Origin: Acidimicrobiaceae bacterium
GTDB lineage: Bacteria; Actinomycetota; Acidimicrobiia; Acidimicrobiales; RAAP-2
Assembly (NCBI GenBank): GCA_003133125.1
Contig: PKZO01000072.1
Location: forward strand, 1-41,528
DNA length: 41,528 nt
Direction: 5' to 3'
In this document: positions 27,111-36,843 of the stretch, piece after piece
How the letters are laid out: every line of letters starts with the position of its first letter
Position numbering within the stretch: the first letter of the stretch is position 1
The notes under the pieces: generated by a model
What the model was told of the DNA's origin: nothing
The model's input: only the letters and a program-made list of their open reading frames with translations
Databases searched by the model: none
Program-made: the position numbers and the translations under genes

Positions 27111-27689
27111 ATGAAACGCGCTCCACTCGTGATCGTCGGCACGATCGCCGGACTAGCCGCTGTGCTGAGTTTTAATTCAACGCCAGCCAAATTGTCACTC
27201 GGCTCACTAGCGAGCACGCCACCAAATACCGGCTCCAGTTCGAACTCGACGACCTCCACGGCATCCACGACGCCCTCGAGTACCGCTCCGCCGCCCACCA
27301 CTAACGCCTCAACGACGTCGAGCCACGGTACGACGAACTCAAGCAGCCCGCCCGCGAAAAGTACGACGACGACAGCGCCGCCCGCTACTACGACGACTGT
27401 CTCCTCTGCTACACGCACCGCCACCGGTCCATCCGTGGACTACAACTTTGGAATTCTCTCAGTCAAGGTTCAGGTGACTGGCACCAAGATCACCAATGTC
27501 TCAATTGGAGCAATCAATGACGGTGGTAACTTTCGCTCCGTTTCAATCGACCAGCAGGCCATCCCGCTCTTGGAACAAGAGGCCATGCAGGCTCAGAGCG
27601 CCAACATCCAGAGCATCTCTGGGGCCAGTTACACCTCAGCGGGCTTCATCCAGTCGCTGCAATCCGCTCTAACGCAACTGGGACTGTAG
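27111..27689 (+). CDS. FMN-binding domain protein with long Ser/Thr-rich linker
   Basis: C-terminal VDYNFGILSVKVQVTGTKITNVSIG...IQSISGASYTSAGFIQSLQSAL; probable flavinylation motif SGAS. Confidence 0.85.
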   Translation: MKRAPLVIVGTIAGLAAVLSFNSTPAKLSLGSLASTPPNTGSSSNSTTSTASTTPSSTAPPPTTNASTTSSHGTTNSSSPPAKSTTTTAPPATTTTVSSATRTATGPSVDYNFGILSVKVQVTGTKITNVSIGAINDGGNFRSVSIDQQAIPLLEQEAMQAQSANIQSISGASYTSAGFIQSLQSALTQLGL

Positions 27690-27694
27690 TTCTC

Positions 27695-28474
27695 GTGGAC
27701 CAAGTGACGAACCGAGTGAAGACCCTTTACCACGAGGAACACGTGATGGGAACAGTCGTGACCTTCGACGTGTACCCAGGCGAGTTCTCTGACGAAGACT
27801 TACTCAGGGAATCGATCGAGTCCGCCGTCACGATCCTGCACGACGCCGATGACGTCTTCAGCACCTGGAAGTCGGAGAGCCCTTTGTCACGCCTTCGCCG
27901 AGGAGAGATCGAGCTTGATCAAGCACCCCTTGTCGTTCGCGAAGTCCTCGATCTCTGTGAGGTGGCCCGTTCGCTTTCGAATGGTTGGTTTGATCCTTGG
28001 TCGATCCCGGGCGGCGTCGACCCTACGGGACTCGTAAAAGGCTGGGCCGCGCAACGCGCACTCGAGGAGCTACACCGCCACGCCATCGATGGCGCGATTG
28101 TGAACGCCGCGGGAGATGTGGCGAGCTTCGGCGGGCCAAACGGGTCCTCCAAATTCCGAGTGGGTATCGTGAATCCAGCCAAGCCGCAGACGCTGGCGTG
28201 CATCGTCCAATCACCCGGCGCTGTCGCGACATCGGGTGAGTACGAACGGGGACAGCATCTCTATGACCCCTTCGCCAGGACTCTTGCAACACGATCGGCT
28301 TCGGCCACGGTCGTTGGCCCGAAACTTGGGCTCGCCGACGCCCTCGCCACGGCGCTCGTTATTGGTGGGCGTGACGTCCTTGGCGCCATCGTCGAGCTTC
28401 AAGGCTACGAAGGTCTCATCATCGAACCAGACGGTTCGATGCGCATGACGCCAGCTTTCCCCCTCGTCAGATAG
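27695..28474 (+). CDS. apbE: FAD:protein FMN transferase
   Basis: MGTVVTFDVY, DADDVFSTWKSESPLSRL, FDPWSIPGGVDPTGLVKGWAAQRA, NAAGDVASFG. Confidence 0.9.
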   Translation: MDQVTNRVKTLYHEEHVMGTVVTFDVYPGEFSDEDLLRESIESAVTILHDADDVFSTWKSESPLSRLRRGEIELDQAPLVVREVLDLCEVARSLSNGWFDPWSIPGGVDPTGLVKGWAAQRALEELHRHAIDGAIVNAAGDVASFGGPNGSSKFRVGIVNPAKPQTLACIVQSPGAVATSGEYERGQHLYDPFARTLATRSASATVVGPKLGLADALATALVIGGRDVLGAIVELQGYEGLIIEPDGSMRMTPAFPLVR

Positions 28475-28515
28475 CTGGAACTGGCGCGCGAAGAAGCGAG
28501 CACGAATGAAAACAA

Positions 28516-28546
28516 CGCCGCATCGTCCACAGTGGACGATGCGGCG
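28516..28546. terminator. bidirectional hairpin terminator between convergent apbE and padR-like genes
   Basis: CGCCGCATCGTCCAC-A-GTGGACGATGCGGCG. Confidence 0.75.
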
Positions 28547-28588
28547 AACGCTTCACTTGATACCTTCGCAATCCGATGCGCGATCTGT

Positions 28589-29221
28589 CTACTCTTTAGG
28601 CGACTCGCTGGTTTCAGCGAGCAGTAGGTAGATCTGTCGGCGCAACTCAAGTACGAGATGTTCGGCGCGGACCTTTTGGTCCTGTGTTCCCGCTTCAGCG
28701 ACTTGGCTCACCGCGATGGAAACCTGACGTAGCGCGACGCGAAGGGCGAAGTCGTCCTGGTTCGCACCTCTCACCATGGTGTCCCACGGCGCGGTCTTTC
28801 TCGGTTGATCCGAGAGTTCGCTACGACCCTTTTCGGTGAGCGTGAACTGACGCCGTCCGTCGGCGGTCTCGGACTGGACGAGCCCTTGATCCTCCAAGAG
28901 TTGGAGAGCCGGGTAGAGCGATCCGGGGCTCGGTCGCCAGATGCCTTTCGTCCGGTCCGCGAGCTCTTGCATCATCTCGTAGCCGTGCATCGGTCGCTCG
29001 GCGAGTAGCGCCAGTACCGCGAGGCGAACGTCGCCTCGCCGACTACGTCCACCGCGCCGCGGGGAATCGTCACGACGACGACTCTCGCCATGGTCGTGAC
29101 CGCCGTGATCGTCGCCACGACCGTGGCGCCTTCCGGGTCGGGGCCCCGCAACGCTTCGCTCACCTGACTCGGTAAAGCGACGCCGCCTCTGGGGCGGCTG
29201 GTCTAATTCTCGGTATTCCAT
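28589..29221 (-). CDS. PadR family transcriptional regulator with basic/His-rich N-terminal extension
   Basis: VRLAVLALLAERPMHGYEMMQELADRTKGIWRPSPGSLYPALQLLEDQGLVQSETADGRRQFTLTEKG. Confidence 0.9.
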   Translation of the reverse strand: MEYRELDQPPQRRRRFTESGERSVAGPRPGRRHGRGDDHGGHDHGESRRRDDSPRRGGRSRRGDVRLAVLALLAERPMHGYEMMQELADRTKGIWRPSPGSLYPALQLLEDQGLVQSETADGRRQFTLTEKGRSELSDQPRKTAPWDTMVRGANQDDFALRVALRQVSIAVSQVAEAGTQDQKVRAEHLVLELRRQIYLLLAETSESPKE

Positions 29222-29251
29222 ACCGTATCCTTTCGATACTTTGACTATGTC

Positions 29252-29265
29252 AACGATATATCGTT
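29252..29265. promoter_or_regulatory. candidate PadR autoregulatory operator AACGATATATCGTT
   Basis: Perfect 14-bp palindrome about 30 bp upstream of the padR-like start. Confidence 0.55.
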
Positions 29266-29394
29266 ATAAGTCGTTTGTCAAGTCCTTTTTGAGGTGTTCG
29301 TATAGACGCCCTTATCAGAGTTTTCGCCGATATCCGCGTCCCTTCGAGATACGGATTTCACAAATACCTCGCCCCCCACCGTGGTGCGAAGGCT

Positions 29395-29880
29395 CTAGCG
29401 CTGCGTGCGGCGGTCAATCTCCATGAAACGCTCCGGGTGCTCGAGCGGGCGAAAGCCGACCTTCGAGTAGACCTGGTGCGCATCACGGGTCACGAGCAAC
29501 ACGCGAGACACGCCAATCTGAAGCCAATCCTCAACCACGAGACCCACCATCCACGTACCTAGACCAACGCCTCGGTGTTCGGGATCGACAAACACATCGC
29601 TGACCCAGGCGAACGTCGCCTGATCAGTGACCACGCGCGCACAACCCACCGTCGCGCCGTCCGGGTCAAGGACGCCATAAAGGAACGAGTGATCAATGGA
29701 GCGTTCGATCATCTCGCGGGCGTTGCCCTTGGACCAGTACGCATCCTCGTGGAGCCATCGAAAAACCGTCTCTCGCGAGATTCGACTTGCGTCGTCGCAG
29801 AGTTCGTATCCCTCATAGAACGCCCGCATCGCTACCGCCCATTCTCCGATTTTCTCGCGCGACGCACGAACACGACGCAC
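29395..29880 (-). CDS. GNAT family N-acetyltransferase
   Basis: GCARVVTDQATFAWVSDVFVDPEHRGVGLGTWMVGLVVEDW. Confidence 0.9.
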   Translation of the reverse strand: MRRVRASREKIGEWAVAMRAFYEGYELCDDASRISRETVFRWLHEDAYWSKGNAREMIERSIDHSFLYGVLDPDGATVGCARVVTDQATFAWVSDVFVDPEHRGVGLGTWMVGLVVEDWLQIGVSRVLLVTRDAHQVYSKVGFRPLEHPERFMEIDRRTQR

Positions 29881-29920
29881 TCAGGGTTGAGCAAATCATG
29901 ATCACGCCACACGCGAAGCA

Positions 29921-30235
29921 TCACGATGACTCCGGGTGAACGAACTCGTGACCAGACCGCTGCACGCAAACGGCGATGTCGTACCAGGAATAGAACTCCT
30001 CACGTCCTCGACGCTGCGCCTCTCGATGACTCGGGTGTTCGGACCATCGCCTCTGACACTCCAAGTCACGAAAGCGCACTATCGTGACCCGCTCGTCATC
30101 GCTCGCGACGTAGGACTTATGATCGATGAAGCTGTCCATCGCGGCGACGGCGTCGTTCATCTCCTGAGTGAGCCGTTCCACCTCAATCTCGACACCTGTG
30201 CGCAGCCGACTCCGAAAGTCCGTAACAACGACCAT
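29921..30235 (-). CDS. small hypothetical protein, possibly ABM/EthD-like dimeric alpha-beta barrel
   Basis: About 100-aa ORF (DERVTIVRFRDLECQRRWSEHPSHREAQRRGREEFYSWYDIAVCV). Confidence 0.55.
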   Translation of the reverse strand: MVVVTDFRSRLRTGVEIEVERLTQEMNDAVAAMDSFIDHKSYVASDDERVTIVRFRDLECQRRWSEHPSHREAQRRGREEFYSWYDIAVCVQRSGHEFVHPESS

Positions 30236-30424
30236 ACGTAACGGTACCCAAGAGATTGGTCCCGCCGCGCTGTACCGTGCGTCGAATTCGCTCGCCAGGT
30301 GGCTTTTCTAAGAAACTCTGGATTTGACGCGGACGCGGTGCCAGACTGTCGTCCACGAACTAGTGAAGTCAGGCGACCAGTGCACTTTTCGCGCGCTGGC
30401 CGAAAGCGAACTTTGACAGGAGCA

Positions 30425-31207
30425 ATGATGCCAATCCGAACAAAAGCACCCCTGGGATCGCCATGCTGGACCGACCTCTGGACCTCAGACGTAGAAGGCA
30501 GCCGAAAATTCTACAGCGAACTGTTCTCGTGGGAGGCACTCGCTCCCAGTCCTGAGTTCGGGGGCTACTTCATGTTCACTCGCGATGGCGTGCCGGTGGC
30601 GGGAGGCATGGGTGACATGGGAGAGATGAAGGCCGATAACACCTGGAAGATCTATCTCGATACTCCCGACATCGCGCGAACCGTCACCGAGACCGAGAAG
30701 GCGGGAGGCCAGGTTCTCACTCCCGTCGTGCCCGTCGCCGATCTGGGTGACCAGTTCGTGTTAGCCGACCCGAACGGAGCACAACTGGGAGCGTGGCAGG
30801 CGGGGACGTTCCCCGGCTTCACCGTTCTAGGCGAACACGGCAGCCCCAGCTGGTTCGAACTTCACACGCGTGGCTTCGAGCGAGCAATTGACTTCTATCA
30901 TTCCGTCTTTCTTTGGAAGCTCAACGCGGTCAGCGACTCCGACGAGTTCCGCTACAGCGTCATGCTCAACCCCTCAGGCGAGGGCGAATTGGCCGGGATA
31001 ATGGACGGCTCGCGTTCTCTGCCCGCTGACGTTATCGATCATTGGTCCGTCTACTGGCACGTCGACGATCCAGAAACCACCGTCGCTGCGGCCAAGTCGC
31101 TTGGAGGCTCAGTGACCCAGGACATCACCGACACACCGTATGGTCGACTCGCCTCACTGAAGGATCCCTCGGGAGCCTCGTTCAAGATCCGCTCAGTCCA
31201 GTCGTAA
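30425..31207 (+). CDS. VOC (glyoxalase/bleomycin resistance) family protein with two tandem domains
   Basis: PCWTDLWTSDVEGSRKFYSELFSWE...; SPSWFELHTRGFERAIDFYHSVFLWK... Confidence 0.9.
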   Translation: MMPIRTKAPLGSPCWTDLWTSDVEGSRKFYSELFSWEALAPSPEFGGYFMFTRDGVPVAGGMGDMGEMKADNTWKIYLDTPDIARTVTETEKAGGQVLTPVVPVADLGDQFVLADPNGAQLGAWQAGTFPGFTVLGEHGSPSWFELHTRGFERAIDFYHSVFLWKLNAVSDSDEFRYSVMLNPSGEGELAGIMDGSRSLPADVIDHWSVYWHVDDPETTVAAAKSLGGSVTQDITDTPYGRLASLKDPSGASFKIRSVQS

Positions 31208-31252
31208 ACAAGAACCCCGAAGTCGACACCCGACCGACACCGCGCAGCGACC

Positions 31253-31996
31253 TCAACAACTACCCGCTGGGCCAGGATCACCTGGGCCTACTGAGTAGTC
31301 GTAGATCTGGCCCACGACGCCAGTTGCGGTGTACTGGCCCAGGTGAATGAAATACCACTGCCCACGCCACGAAATCATCGACAGCACGCCCACCGAGTTG
31401 ATCGTCGACCCGTAGTGATACACAAAACGAACCCCGGGTAGGTGCCAGTATCCAATTTTGTTGTAGCAGGCCCCGACGGGTATCCACTGTGCGTCCTCAG
31501 GACTGGTGACGACTCGCAAGAACACCGGAGTTCCCTTGGCGAGAAGAAACCGTCGATACGCGCCAATATCGAGATTGAACAGATACTGCAATCGATTGAC
31601 GTAGTCACTCTGCGGATACGGAATCGCCTTTAGCTTCTCGTACGCCAGTTCCGGGAACATCATTGTGTCCGCCTGGCGTGTGTTGTTCGCCAGAATGTCG
31701 TTCCAGAGTTTGTCCATGGAACTGTAAAGGTGACTGCCGGGTTGGGTGGCGAGGGAGGGTTCGGTCGAAGTTTGGGGAAGCAGGCCCGCGTTGATGGTCG
31801 TGGTCGTCGTCGCCACTCTCTTCATTGTTGTTGTCGTCGTAGAAGTTAGAAGCAGTGTTGACGTCGTGGTCGCGTTCGTCGCAGTCGTCATCTCGCCGGC
31901 GCCGGACCACACTGGTGAAAGTGTGCTCAACAGAGCCACCAGGAGTGCGGACAAGTACCCCGGTCCACGAGAAACCGAGCGTCGGCGAGAACTCAC
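31253..31996 (-). CDS. secreted hypothetical protein with Thr-rich linker
   Basis: N-terminal signal-like segment, TSTTTTTMKRVATTTTT linker, globular C-terminus. Confidence 0.6.
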   Translation of the reverse strand: MSSRRRSVSRGPGYLSALLVALLSTLSPVWSGAGEMTTATNATTTSTLLLTSTTTTTMKRVATTTTTINAGLLPQTSTEPSLATQPGSHLYSSMDKLWNDILANNTRQADTMMFPELAYEKLKAIPYPQSDYVNRLQYLFNLDIGAYRRFLLAKGTPVFLRVVTSPEDAQWIPVGACYNKIGYWHLPGVRFVYHYGSTINSVGVLSMISWRGQWYFIHLGQYTATGVVGQIYDYSVGPGDPGPAGSC

Positions 31997-32213
31997 TTCG
32001 AACTACGCCGTCTCAACCGGATCTCCATGCCAGCACTTTGCAACCCCGCTGCGCGCAACGACGCACTTGTGACGCCGCACGTGCACACCATGGAAGAACT
32101 ATAACGGCGCAGTATTTAGGTCTCGGTACGCCTCGCGGTTGGCCATGACTCAACGGGGCCCAACCGCGCCCTTCGATGACGTTAGGACCCGTCCGGCTGT
32201 GTAACTTTCTGTC

Positions 32214-32630
32214 ATGGAAGAAACCTCATCTCTTTCACTCGCCAAGAAGCTCGGAATCACCGGGGACACGTCCGTGGCGATTGTGCACCCCCCAAAAGGG
32301 TTCTCGTTGGACCTGCCCGATGGTGCACACCGATTTCGTAGCGTGCGCAAGGAGGTCGACATCGTTCTCGCATTCTTCCGCTCGACGAAGGCGATCGAGG
32401 GCGAGATACAGAACCTGGCCGCCATCACGTATCCCAGTAGCTCCCTGTGGATCTCCTGGCCCAAGAAATCCTCAACCATCGACACCGACCTTTCTGACCA
32501 CGCGGTGCGACACATTGTCTTGCCCCTTGGTCTGGTCGACAACAAAGTCTGTGCCGTGGACGACACCTATACGGCTTTACGATTTGTGTGGCGGCGAGCA
32601 CTTCGGATCTCAACGCCTACTGATCTCTAG
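32214..32630 (+). CDS. DUF3052 family protein
   Basis: LAKKLGITGDTSVAIVHPPKGFSLDLP...LWISWPKKSSTIDTDLSDHAVRHIVLPLGLVDNKVCAVDDTYTALRFVWRR. Confidence 0.8.
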   Translation: MEETSSLSLAKKLGITGDTSVAIVHPPKGFSLDLPDGAHRFRSVRKEVDIVLAFFRSTKAIEGEIQNLAAITYPSSSLWISWPKKSSTIDTDLSDHAVRHIVLPLGLVDNKVCAVDDTYTALRFVWRRALRISTPTDL

Positions 32631-32663
32631 GGTCCGAAACGTACTTTGATTTAAGGTATCGGC

Positions 32664-33092
32664 GTGGGACGACAGGTGCCCGTCGCGGCGGCCGCAATCG
32701 CGTATGGCTGGTGGGATACCGGCGTTCTACCCTTCACAACGAGTTCGTACCTGCTGATTGCGGTTCCGATTGTTTTCGTTTTTGGCGCCTATGTCGCGAA
32801 GGGCGGCCTCTTGCGACCGTCCTCAACCAGCGCCGAGCTCGAAGGCGATGGAAAAGACGCAACCTTGCGTCACCCCAGTGCTTGGTGGACGCTCATGGTG
32901 CTCGCCATCATCCTCGAGGTCCTGGGTCTCGCTCTCGGCGGCAGGTCCACGATTGTGCCGACTCTCCGCACCACGTTCGACCGTCTGCTCGTGAACCATT
33001 TCGAACGAGAGCTCGTCTTCCTGGCGTGGCTCGCAGTGGGCCTCTCTCCGCTCATGCGCAACCGTCGGCGTCGACCTGAGCGGCGAGCCTGA
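32664..33092 (+). CDS. hypothetical membrane protein
   Basis: TM segments; followed closely by a second small membrane ORF. Confidence 0.55.
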   Translation: MGRQVPVAAAAIAYGWWDTGVLPFTTSSYLLIAVPIVFVFGAYVAKGGLLRPSSTSAELEGDGKDATLRHPSAWWTLMVLAIILEVLGLALGGRSTIVPTLRTTFDRLLVNHFERELVFLAWLAVGLSPLMRNRRRRPERRA

Positions 33093-33093
33093 C

Positions 33094-33303
33094 GTGATTG
33101 GCACGCTCGGTTGGCTCGCACTACTCGGGCTAAGCCTGCTGGTCGATTTCGCCGCTCGTCAGCATCCGACAAAGCGCAAGACACTCACGAATTTCATCGC
33201 ACCGCTCACCTCGCGACGAAGTGGGCGAATCACGCTGCTCGTTTTCTGGGCCTTCGTCGGATTTCACTTATTTGCTCGCTATACGATTCCCCAGCACTTG
33301 TAG
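33094..33303 (+). CDS. small hypothetical membrane protein
   Basis: LGWLALLGLSLLVDFAARQHP...GRITLLVFWAFVGFHLFARYTIP. Confidence 0.55.
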   Translation: MIGTLGWLALLGLSLLVDFAARQHPTKRKTLTNFIAPLTSRRSGRITLLVFWAFVGFHLFARYTIPQHL

Positions 33304-33416
33304 GGCCTCGCGCATCGCTTGCGCCGGAATCGCTGGTTCGAAGGGGCGGTTACCTCACGCCAATGTCCCTCGATGCAAGGGTCAGGATGCTCGAGTCAAG
33401 ATCGTGCGACGCTTTG

Positions 33417-34289
33417 CTACAGATGGAATGGCGCAATCATCGAGCGCGCGGTCTTCGCACCACCAAGTAGTGGAACTTTTAGCAACGTCTCGGTGGTGCG
33501 TAGCAATGAGTAATGGGTGAAGGCGTCTGCCACCCGCTCGCCGCGAGGCACCGAGGGCGCGATGACTATCGTCGGCACTTGGTTCACCGCTTGGTTGTCG
33601 TTTTCGTCAAAGGTGATAAAAAGCGCCAGGGAACCAGACTGGTACTGGGTACTAGCTAAGATCATGGGAACGTATCGACGTAACCAGTCGTCGCCAGTCG
33701 ACACCGGGCAACTGTGCATATCGTTACAGATGTTGGGAACCACCATCGTGAACGCGGAATTGAGATTCATGGGCAGCTTCAGCGGAACGTCCTCACGCTC
33801 GCAGGCAGAAGCAATCGGGAGATAGTAGACCGCAGGATTGTGGCGAGCTGCGTACTCGCCACTCGTCACCCGATCACACGCAGTGGGCATCGATTCGGCG
33901 TACGTTCGCCAGTTCTCGCCGAGTTCGGAAAAGAGACTCGCTACCCGAAGCAGGTGCGTACTCGGTTCGCCATCATCAGTGATGCCTTGGATAGAACCCG
34001 AAGTGAGCGCAACGTAGTTCGGAAGACTGGGATGCGAAACGGCGAGGTAATTGGTCGCGAGTCCGCAATCATCAGCGAGCGAGTTCAAGTAAGGAGCACT
34101 CGAAGATCCGATGACCGAATAGCCGACGTTTTCAAGCATGATCCACACCACGTGGTCGTAACTCACGGTGCTGGACTGGCCACACGGTTGGCTTGCTGGA
34201 ATCTTCAACGCCCCAGCGGCTGACGGAATCATGGCGACACTGGCGAGCAACACGCTCACCAGAGGCATCACCCAACCCCGACGTCGCAT
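33417..34289 (-). CDS. secreted phosphoesterase / acid phosphatase family protein
   Basis: YDHVVWIMLENVGYSVIGSSSAPYLNSLADDCGLATNYLAVSHPSLPNYVALTSG...LFITFDENDN...VPTIVIAPSV. Confidence 0.88.
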   Translation of the reverse strand: MRRRGWVMPLVSVLLASVAMIPSAAGALKIPASQPCGQSSTVSYDHVVWIMLENVGYSVIGSSSAPYLNSLADDCGLATNYLAVSHPSLPNYVALTSGSIQGITDDGEPSTHLLRVASLFSELGENWRTYAESMPTACDRVTSGEYAARHNPAVYYLPIASACEREDVPLKLPMNLNSAFTMVVPNICNDMHSCPVSTGDDWLRRYVPMILASTQYQSGSLALFITFDENDNQAVNQVPTIVIAPSVPRGERVADAFTHYSLLRTTETLLKVPLLGGAKTARSMIAPFHL

Positions 34290-34536
34290 GCGACCATCTT
34301 GTCACTGATCGCCGGGCGCCCTCGGCTCCCTATGGTCCCAAAATAGCGCGTTGGTCGGTCCACTTCGCTAGGCCCCGGCACATCTGCGCGCACAGGGATC
34401 AAGCGGTCCGAGATCTGATTTCAACGTTGACACGCTTCGACCCCGGTATTGCACCGCTTCTCATTATCAGAGCAGTTGCACTTCTCTCGCCCCTATCGCC
34501 GCCTTTCACCGTCGTGTGGTGGCGACTGACAGAAAC

Positions 34537-35208
34537 TCAATGGACACGCAGTACGTGGCGGGACTTCAAACGGAGAGCTTCCTCGGCGACACTTTCATCA
34601 AGCGGCTGTTCCAAGGACGTCGGATGTTCGCGCTTCACTACCAAACCGTCCAGGACGATGGTCAAATAACGTCGCCAAAGATCGGGTGAGAACTCCTCGG
34701 TCATGCAACCCAGTGAACTAATCATCATCTCCAAGATGGCGAAATCCGCGGAAACGACATCATCGCGCAGAAACCCGTCACGCTGAGCTCGCTCAATTAG
34801 CTGGGTGATCGCGGGTGCGATACGACACTTCACGCTCTCCATACGTTCGCGGGCATACGGAGCGCCAATCACAATCTCGCGAAGGCCACGGTTCACGCAC
34901 TGGCGTTGCAGCGCCTCGCTCAAGAACCAGACGAGCCCATCCCAGGAGTTCTCGGCCTCGTAGGCGCTCAACGCGATCGTCGCGATCTCGTCGACGGCGT
35001 TCTCGAAGAGCGCGCCGATCAAGGTGTCCTTGTCAGGAAAACGACGGTAGACGGTACCGACGCCCACGCCCGCCTCCAGGGCCACCTCGTCAAGAGTCGC
35101 GTCAAGGCCACGCCGGGCGAACACCGTCGCTGCCGCGGCGAGTATTTTCTCGCGGTTCCGTACCGCGTCGGCTCTGAGGGGCCGGGCCCGCGTCGTCATC
35201 TTGTTCAT
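34537..35208 (-). CDS. TetR family transcriptional regulator
   Basis: RADAVRNREKILAAAATVFARRGLDATLDEVALEAGVGVGTVYRRFPDKDTLIGALF. Confidence 0.93.
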   Translation of the reverse strand: MNKMTTRARPLRADAVRNREKILAAAATVFARRGLDATLDEVALEAGVGVGTVYRRFPDKDTLIGALFENAVDEIATIALSAYEAENSWDGLVWFLSEALQRQCVNRGLREIVIGAPYARERMESVKCRIAPAITQLIERAQRDGFLRDDVVSADFAILEMMISSLGCMTEEFSPDLWRRYLTIVLDGLVVKREHPTSLEQPLDESVAEEALRLKSRHVLRVH

Positions 35209-35295
35209 CACAATCCCCTTCTGCCATTGATAATACACGCTTTTTGAAATAAATGGAACACTTTCCTCCATATATCGCTATACTGTCTTTCAAGT

Positions 35296-35310
35296 GGAGT
35301 TACCAACTCC
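35296..35310. promoter_or_regulatory. candidate TetR operator GGAGTT-ACC-AACTCC
   Basis: Inverted repeat in the divergent tetR/MFS intergenic region, just before the MFS start. Confidence 0.5.
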
Positions 35311-35331
35311 GTTTACCCCCTGGAGGTCGCA

Positions 35332-36837
35332 ATGTCAGTCGAACAACTACCCGAACTATTCGAGCCAAGTCTCGAGATCGAAACAGCCGACGAGAAGTAC
35401 CACCGTCGTAGGTGGTGGATTCTGGCCGTGATCGGTATCGCACAGCTGATGGTGATCCTTGACGGCACCATTGTGAACATCGCCCTGCCCACCGCCCAGC
35501 ACGCGCTGCACTTCTCCAACTCCGACCGACAATGGATCGTTACCGCCTACTCGCTCGCCTTCGGTAGTCTCTTGCTTCTGGGTGGACGTATTTCTGACTA
35601 CATCGGTAGGAAGAATGCTCTGATCACCGGACTGGCTGGCTTTGCCGTCGCGTCAGCCCTTGGCGCCGCGTCAGTGAACTTCACCATGCTCGTCGTCGCA
35701 CGCACGGTCCAAGGTGCCTTTGGGGCACTCCTCGCGCCGGCGGTTTTGTCCCTCCTCACCACGACCTTCACGAACCCTGACGAACGGGGCAAGGCGTTCG
35801 GTATCTACGGTGCCATCGCAGGCGCCGGTGGTGCACTTGGCCTCTTGCTCGGCGGTATCCTCACCACCTACGCTTCGTGGCGCTGGACGCTTCTCGTCAA
35901 CCTCATCTTCGCGGCCGTCGCGATCGCCGGAGCCCTGACATTCCTTCGCCACGACCGTGGAACCGATCACGACCCGCTCGACTGGCGCGGCGTACTGACC
36001 GCCACTACCGGACTATTCGCGTTGGTGTTCGGCTTCTCGCACGCCGAGACGACCTCGTGGTCCAATCACTACACGATCGGCAGTTTGATCGTGGCCGTTG
36101 TTCTACTCGCCGTCTTCGCGAGGATCCAAGCGCGGGCAAAGTTCCCGCTGCTACCTCTGCGAGTGGTGTTGGACCGTAACCGCGGTGGTTCTCTCATCGC
36201 CATGCTCGTTGCGGGCTCGGGCATGTTCGGCGTGTTCTTGTTCTTGACTTACTACTTACAGGAAACACTCGGTTTCAGCGCGGTCTTAACGGGAGTCGCG
36301 TTCCTGCCCATGGTCGTGTCACTGTCGATCACGGCGCAACTTTCTAATATCGTGTTGCTACCCAAGATTGGCCCACGCCCCCTGATTCCAGTTGGAATGT
36401 TGATGTCGGCCATTGCCCTCTTCATGCTGACGAAACTAGGGGTCTCGAGTTCGTACGCGACCCACGTGTTCCCCGCGCTCGTACTCCTCGGACTCGGCAT
36501 CGGCTTCGTCTTCGCGCCCGCGATCAATACCGCAACCGCGGGCGTCGGACCGCACGACGCGGGTGTTGCATCAGCCTCGGTGAACACTTCCCAGCAGGTG
36601 GGTGGCTCCATTGGCACGGCGTTGCTCAACACCCTGGCGGCCAGCGCGGCGGCGTCCTTTCTCATTGGAAGGGCCCCCACCAAACTCAACGTGAAACTCG
36701 CGAATGTCCACAGTTACACCTCGGCATTTGGCTATTCGGCGATCATCTTCTTCATTGGTGCGGTGATTACTGCCCTGATTCTTCGCTCGGGTGCGCCAAG
36801 GGCCCCCGAAGCTGCCTCCGCCAACTCCGTCCACTAA
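35332..36837 (+). CDS. MFS transporter, DHA2 (EmrB/QacA) type
   Basis: IAQLMVILDGTIVNIALPTAQHALHFSNSDRQWIVTAYSLAFGSLLLLGGRISDYIGRK. Confidence 0.93.
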   Translation: MSVEQLPELFEPSLEIETADEKYHRRRWWILAVIGIAQLMVILDGTIVNIALPTAQHALHFSNSDRQWIVTAYSLAFGSLLLLGGRISDYIGRKNALITGLAGFAVASALGAASVNFTMLVVARTVQGAFGALLAPAVLSLLTTTFTNPDERGKAFGIYGAIAGAGGALGLLLGGILTTYASWRWTLLVNLIFAAVAIAGALTFLRHDRGTDHDPLDWRGVLTATTGLFALVFGFSHAETTSWSNHYTIGSLIVAVVLLAVFARIQARAKFPLLPLRVVLDRNRGGSLIAMLVAGSGMFGVFLFLTYYLQETLGFSAVLTGVAFLPMVVSLSITAQLSNIVLLPKIGPRPLIPVGMLMSAIALFMLTKLGVSSSYATHVFPALVLLGLGIGFVFAPAINTATAGVGPHDAGVASASVNTSQQVGGSIGTALLNTLAASAAASFLIGRAPTKLNVKLANVHSYTSAFGYSAIIFFIGAVITALILRSGAPRAPEAASANSVH

Positions 36838-36843
36838 GCACAG

